Shown: positions 59,065 through 64,000 of the stretch, piece by piece
Position numbering within the stretch: the stretch's first letter is position 1
Layout of the letters: each line of letters starts with the position of its first letter
From: Brienomyrus brachyistius
Lineage: Eukaryota; Chordata; Actinopteri; Osteoglossiformes; Mormyridae
Direction of reading: 5' to 3'
Length of the DNA: 64,000 nucleotides
NCBI RefSeq assembly: GCF_023856365.1
Contig: NC_064533.1
Coordinates: forward strand, 33,342,118-33,406,117
Program-made: the position numbers and the translations under genes
Notes under the pieces: model-generated
What the model saw: the letters and a program-made list of their open reading frames with translations, nothing else
The model's database searches: none
What the model was told of the DNA's origin: nothing

Positions 59065-59324
59065 AGTATCGCCAATCGGAGCCACTCTTGGAGTGAGTGG
59101 GCCAATCAGCGCAAGCTTTTGATGAATATTCATAAGTACCCAGTTCAAACCTTTGAGGCGAGTTTCTGTAGATTCACAGCATCATGCTTAGACTTTTCTC
59201 GGAGACAAACTGAATTTTCTTATGAATGGATAGTGAAAAAATCAGATCACCTTATATTTGGACCCATCCTTTACTGAGATCATAGAGGAAAATAAAAAGG
59301 AAAGGAGGGGATCAACTTGAAGAG
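59065..59324 (+). promoter_or_regulatory. dlx1: dlx1 proximal promoter and 5' leader
   Basis: Two CCAAT boxes, 59072-59076 and 59102-59106, lie exactly 30 bases apart in the same direction. A perfect 12-base palindrome ATGAATATTCAT follows at 59122-59133. No TATA box is evident at a useful distance. The cap site is probably between about 59150 and 59200, so the leader would be roughly 130-170 bases (inference). Confidence 0.5.
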
Positions 59325-59637
59325 ATGACAATGACCACAGTGCCAGAAGGTCTTAATAGCCCTGTCTCAGGAAAGACCGTTTTTATGGAATTTGGGCCGT
59401 CAAGTCAGCAAATGTCGCCGTCCTCTTTATCTCATGGACACTACTCCATGCACTGTTTACATTCTGCCGGACATTCTCAACACGAAAACTCGTACAGCAC
59501 AGCCTCACCTTTCCCTAGATCTCTGGGTTATCCTTATGTTAATTCAGTTGGGAGTCATTCTTCAAGCCCTTATATCAGTACCGTACAGTCCTATCAACAC
59601 AACACGGCATTAACGCAGACACGTTTAGACGACACAG
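59325..59637 (+). CDS. dlx1a: dlx1 coding exon 1
   Basis: Start codon with G at -3 (GAAGAGATGA). 104 codons plus one base, ending RLDDT-G at donor GTAAGA. Contains the conserved FMEFGP, SHGHYSMHCLHSAGHSQ and LGYPYVNSV blocks. The frame reads on into the intron to about 59681, which is not coding. Confidence 0.97.
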
Positions 59638-59910
59638 GTAAGAACAGAATTATTTTAGTATTTTTGACGGAACTCAGGTGATGGAAATATATAGTTTTGT
59701 TCGACCCACCCAACACGCGTTGTATTGTCCAGACGCTCGCGTATTACTGCTGGTAATTATTTATTGCGTAATGCTACAGACAATGTATGCAATTAGGGGT
59801 AATTATACCTAAAATACAGCGTGCAGAACTTACACACTAATGTTCTTCGGTTTGAAGCAACATCTACTGAGATGTTTCCTGAAATGCTTCTGCTTTCCTT
59901 TTAACACCAG

Positions 59911-60110
59911 GACCAGATGCAGAAAAAAACACAGTGGTGGAAGGAGGTGAGGTACGGTTCAATGGAAAAGGGAAAAAGATCCGCAAACCCAGAACTATAT
60001 ATTCCAGTTTACAGCTACAAGCTCTGAACAGACGATTTCAACAGACACAATACTTAGCATTGCCAGAGAGAGCGGAACTCGCAGCTTCGTTGGGACTGAC
60101 GCAAACGCAG
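59911..60110 (+). CDS. dlx1a: dlx1 coding exon 2
   Basis: Two bases finish Gly105, then 66 codons to LGLTQTQ. Acceptor TTTTAACACCAG, donor GTAAGT. Encodes [20 protein letters not shown] and homeodomain helices 1 and 2. Confidence 0.98.
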
Positions 60111-60621
60111 GTAAGTGAAATTTCGATTAATATTCATAATTCAAAATAAAATATTAATTTGCGGGCCATATCCATTTTATTATCTATTTGCGTCAAATTT
60201 GTTTTTGTCAAGGAGCAGTCGGTTTCGTTAAAAAAGTTTCACAAATGGGTCCGAATTTTTTTGCTTTTTATAATATTTGTATGTTCGGATATTGAAGCCT
60301 TTGCATTTTTTAAATTCTATTAAAACATTTAAATTAAATTCTCATTCTTTTATTTGAATATCAATTTCTGCATAAGTAATATGTGGCATGCAATTTTTTG
60401 AACATCAACAGTGCATGTCTTTATCGCCGTTATAAATAAATAAGATTAAACTGAAAACTGTTTGCTGTTAACAAATGTCTGTTGAGTAAATAAATATTTG
60501 AATTTGCAACGCATTTTAATTTTTTTCTGAAACTTTGGTGTTAATTACAAATCATATATGTTATGTTGCATTCGCAAGTCTTTGCTCCTGTTTGCATACT
60601 GACACCGGTTTATTTTTGCAG

Positions 60622-60867
60622 GTAAAAATTTGGTTTCAAAACAAACGATCGAAGTTCAAGAAGTTAATGAAACAAGGCGGGGGTACCATTGACACAAACT
60701 CCCTAGCCAATGGCCGAGGACTCTCCACCGGTTCTCCATCCATGACACCAGTATGGAATGCTTCGTCTACTATGAAAACGACGGCGGCCACCCCGACTTC
60801 TTACATTCCTGGTTACACATGGTATCCTACTGCTCAAGACACTATGCAGCAGCCGCAGCTGATGTGA
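60622..60867 (+). CDS. dlx1a: dlx1 coding exon 3 with stop
   Basis: Acceptor TTATTTTTGCAG. Starts VKIWFQNKRSKFKKLMKQG (recognition helix), then a Ser/Thr-rich tail and YIPGYTWYPTAQDTMQQPQL-M, TGA at 60865-60867. Confidence 0.98.
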   Translation, partial: VKIWFQNKRSKFKKLMKQGGGTIDTNSLANGRGLSTGSPSMTPVWNASSTMKTTAATPTSYIPGYTWYPTAQDTMQQPQLM

Positions 60868-61565
60868 TCACGAACCGTGAACACCACCCCGCCCCCCGCG
60901 GAGCCGTGGATTGTCCAAATCAGGGGAGCTCGGGCCGACAGCGGCCCTGCACCCTGGGCCGTCGGAAGCCAAACACAGATGTAATGCGGAGCTTGTTTCC
61001 AGTGGTGACTGATTATTGTTTAAGCTTAATAACGCAGACAGTAAAGTCAGAGAACGGACTGAAGAAATCTTGCCAATGGAACTGTCCATGAAAAACATTA
61101 ATAAGTTGTAGTGAAACACTTACATTAAAGCTGCTGTTTTCTGACCTTAGATAAACATTACATTTCAGGCCTACCTAAACAGTGAAGGCGCAGTTTAACC
61201 AGGGAAAATAATCGTTTTGGTACATGGTTTTCAACGAAAACTTAAAGTAAAACAATAGGCCTAGATTAATTAAAGGTGTTGATCAGCTGGTCTGTGTCAT
61301 TAGTAAACCTGGAAATATCTGGAATAATACAAAGCCAACGCTTCGGTATTACTCACAATTCCGGATTCTGTTAAATTCGATGACTTACGAATTTCTCAGC
61401 CTTCTTGAACGCAAAGGCGAACATTAACAGGAATATACATCCATTGGTTGTTGGTAAAATCTGTCTCTGTTTTTGTCTGTAGATATTTTAAATTATTTTA
61501 AATGAAATGCCTTGAGTCTTTGTATGTTTGTATTATTTATAATAAAGCGTGAATGTGTTGCTGAG
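60868..61565 (+). other. dlx1a: dlx1 3' UTR
   Basis: Noncoding sequence from the stop to just past the polyadenylation signal. Open frames within it (for example 60753-61091) overlap exon 3 in another frame and are not genes. Confidence 0.7.
61541..61546 (+). terminator. dlx1a: dlx1 polyadenylation signal
   Basis: AATAAA followed by GTGAATGTGTTGCTGAGTTG, a GT-rich downstream element. Gives a 3' UTR of about 0.7 kb. Confidence 0.75.
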
Positions 61566-62479
61566 TTGAAACAGTCGCTGGCGCCTCCACCCATCTCTTT
61601 TTAATACGGCACTGATGCACGTACCAGTCAAGCTGTCGTCCGCTGACCATAACGTTTTACAGTCATCTTTTTTTAGTTTTAAATAACGATCGTATTGTTC
61701 GCCTTGCAGGGTTTTTTTCCCACATAAACATCAGTAAGGCGGACATGGAATACTATTGCGACCTGTGGCATATTTTGAGCTAGTTGTGTATATAGCATAC
61801 ATTACCGACTTTTATTACTTTTTAAAAATGCCCGTGGCTGTATATTTCTTGCTTAGTAAAATGGAGTTTGACCTTTGGGTCTACAACAAGCGTTTTGCGC
61901 CGGATACCGCAAAGTTTAGTTTTATAATGATTAGATTAATTTATTGTTTTCTAATATTGATTACTTTATGCATAGTGTGTAATGTTTGAAAACAGTGAGA
62001 TTATTTTGTAAGTGCGCTACCAAAACTTAATAAGAAGTCTACATCGTAAATTGATTTGAACATCTATTTCGTCAGTATTACTGTTATTACTATTATATGG
62101 GATTATTATTATTACATTAAATATTTGAACAATAAAATATAGACCTTAAATACAACTAATGTAATTTATACGTTGTTTAATTAAGGATAATTAACAGCAG
62201 AATAAATCCCAGTATTCTGGAATTTTGTTTACAAAGCTAATGGTGATTCTGCACCCCCTATTTAGTTTTACACAATGAAACATATCAATATTTTAAAACA
62301 TAGTGTAAATGATAATTTATTATTTGTATCTCTGTTTCGTAATATGGTTCTTATCCGCTGTCCTGGTATGAGCAACCTCTAAATCCATTCAGTCAGCTTT
62401 GCCTTTACTTAAGCTTACATCGAATTGTATAACACCGTAATTCCTACAACAGTCAAATTGCAGGTTTCTTTTCAATTTC
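61566..62479. other. dlx1-dlx2 intergenic, proximal part
   Basis: AT-rich unique sequence without a supported gene or transposon. Confidence 0.5.
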
Positions 62480-62800
62480 ATTTAGCCGCTATAAACTCGT
62501 TTCTCTTGTGGTTTCGACAAGCTCTGTCGCTGAATGCTGGAGAGCACTAGTGTGTATTAAGCGAATAATTGGACGATAAGCAGGTGCTGCAAAGAAAGAC
62601 AGCGGTTTGTCTAGTGGGAGTAAAAATGCAGATCCGTATAAGTGAAAAGTTCAAAGGCGCTCTTGTTAACTGTGCTCCTCTCCAAACATACTGTGGGACC
62701 GAATCAGATGAGACACGCGTTAACTCAATTAGTGCTTAATAAAAGCAATTAGTTGAGACGATTCCATGTCTCATAAACGCTTAAATGCGCGTGTGTTTAC
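62480..62800. promoter_or_regulatory. Candidate I12-class dlx1/dlx2 intergenic enhancer
   Basis: Non-repetitive, with even composition in an AT-rich setting. Carries TAATTG at 62566-62571, an E-box CAGGTG at 62581-62586, and two CAATTAG cores at 62726-62732 and 62746-62752. Vertebrate Dlx1/Dlx2 intergenic enhancers (I12a, I12b) are known to have Dlx homeodomain sites and, for I12b, a proneural E-box. Which of the two it would be I cannot say. Confidence 0.5.
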
Positions 62801-64000
62801 ATGTGAGGGTATGGTAATACTAAAGAATAGGCCTATATTTATTCATTTTCATCTTAGGAAAATTAGTAGTATGTAAAGTTCAGTTATATACAGAGAGAAT
62901 TTGGCCTGTGATTTTCAAAAAGAACAAAGGCAAATTATATAGATGCCCTAGCACTTATGGTTGGCGGCTTACAATTTCTTAAAAAAAAGCATCATTCAGT
63001 GTGGTCGGTTGTATCTGTTTAAAAGACAAAATAATCCATATATTTTACCTGGCTTCAAAACGAATTCGTGGTGGCTACGCGATTAAAACTGTCCATTAAA
63101 ACTCAAGCATCTCTCGTCTGTATGTTTCTCGAATATCTTTTGCTGTTAATGCATACACGTCTGGCGATTTGTAGTTCTGACCCGTTTTGACACATCCTGT
63201 GTGGTCAGCGAACATTTTCATTCATCAGAACCGGAAACGCAACATCATGTTCTCCAAAAAACAGTTTTCAATCACTGTGGCCGCAAATTACCCTCAGGCA
63301 CCATGTTTGGACAACATATTTTTATTTTCTACTTCTTTAAAATAATCTTTTATCCTATTAAAACAAAACAAAAATGTGTCGTATGCATCGACTAACTTTG
63401 TTAGCAAAATAATTCTATGAATGTATTTTATGAAAGAACAGATCGAAAACCAACTGTATATTATGTCTATCGTTTAATGTAATTAGAACATACAATAATA
63501 ATGCCGACAAAATGTTAAATAAATACAATTTAATTGATCGCTTATTTTGTGGCTATGTTGTGTATTTTCTTAGTGCTAACAGTAGTCCTGTAATATGAGT
63601 TAAACAAATTTAAATATTTTGTTACAAAGGATTAAGTCCCAGGATTTTTTTTTTTTTTTTTTGGTGTAAAACTATTATATCTCGGTTTGGTTTTTAACTA
63701 TACGGCCTAGGCTATTTAATCTTATTTTTAGAATATACGTTTATCCGTTTAGTAGCTTTTAAAGTCGTATAGACTTAGGGTCTGCATTTTGTTATTTCCT
63801 CACTATTTCTGAGGAATTCATAATATTAATTAAGGCTGTATATTTAATTCGGCTTGATATTTAATCAGCTCATTTTAACTTGCAGTTACGTACATTTAGT
63901 TCTGGGTAGTTTTATCTGAAAGAGAAAACAAAAGGTTTAAAGGCACTCATTAACGGTCTTAAAATTGGGCCTAATTTTTGGATTTACCTGTAAATAAAAA
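62801..64000. other. dlx1-dlx2 intergenic, distal part
   Basis: AT-rich sequence with a T-run at about 63646-63662. No dlx2 exon is visible before the right edge; it would be expected on the - strand beyond it. Confidence 0.5.

Larger units (their letters stand above)
59325..60867 (+). other. dlx1a: dlx1 gene: distal-less homeobox 1 (3 exons)
   Basis: A homeodomain transcription factor of the Distal-less family. It acts in the nucleus, and in vertebrates works with Dlx2 in GABAergic forebrain neurons and in branchial-arch patterning. Joined exons give 252 codons (human DLX1 is 255). The N-terminus MTMTTVPEGLNSPVSGK and the C-terminus MQQPQLM identify Dlx1 rather than Dlx6. The homeodomain spans about residues 128-187, with I174, Q177 and N178 at positions 47, 50 and 51 of the recognition helix. 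An intron falls between homeodomain positions 44 and 45, as in other Dlx genes. In teleosts the retained copy is usually called dlx1a. The central homeodomain looks invariant; the linker 200-235 is the most divergent part. Confidence 0.97.

Noticed and set aside
58736..59122. 128-codon frame just upstream of dlx1
   Set aside because: It ends in the CCAAT-box promoter of dlx1 and resembles no known protein; a chance frame.
60535..60621. Upstream extension of dlx1 exon 3
   Set aside because: These 29 codons precede the acceptor TTTTTGCAG and break the homeodomain; they are intronic.
62801..64000. dlx2 3' end on the reverse strand
   Set aside because: No Dlx-like frame or homeodomain residue pattern appears before the edge.

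Overview
The window is vertebrate nuclear DNA, almost certainly from a ray-finned fish. Genes are intron-rich and widely spaced. The two recognisable proteins are close to vertebrate orthologues. The repeats are typical of teleosts: a tRNA-derived SINE family, hAT MITEs, Tc1 remnants, CR1/L2-type LINE pieces, CA/CT microsatellites and long poly-C/G runs. Species cannot be fixed from the sequence alone.

Two protein-coding genes are supported, both on the + strand. metap1d (mitochondrial methionine aminopeptidase 1D) runs from 21652 to 56154. I could join ten coding exons in consistent phase, giving 343 codons with all five metal ligands. They include a 40-base first exon that lies 18.2 kb upstream of the second. 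dlx1 (dlx1a in teleost naming) runs from 59325 to 60867, with three exons and 252 codons. Its homeodomain is intact and split by an intron at the usual Dlx place. The gap between metap1d and dlx1 is 3.2 kb. The metap1d-dlx1 order matches the linkage known in other vertebrates, so a convergent dlx2 would be expected just past the right edge.

Layout: 1-21590 is gene-free. It holds a 31-bp minisatellite, a 30-bp minisatellite, Tc1/hAT/SINE/LINE insertions (several with visible target-site duplications) and AT-rich blocks dense in homeodomain-type motifs. 21600-21700 is a TATA-less Sp1/YY1-type promoter with metap1d exon 1. 21692-39871 is the large, repeat-rich intron 1. 39872-56154 holds exons 2-10; intron 6 carries a 2-kb, 46-bp VNTR that seems to have grown out of a SINE-like repeat. 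56232-59324 is the dlx1 upstream region. 61566-64000 is the start of the dlx1/dlx2 intergenic region, with a good candidate for a conserved forebrain-type (I12-class) enhancer around 62480-62800.

The two genes are not functionally related: one is a housekeeping mitochondrial enzyme, the other a developmental transcription factor. Their lasting linkage is commonly explained by regulatory elements of the dlx pair lying in and beyond the neighbouring gene, and several candidate blocks in metap1d introns fit that idea. I see no tRNA, rRNA, CRISPR array or microbial system.
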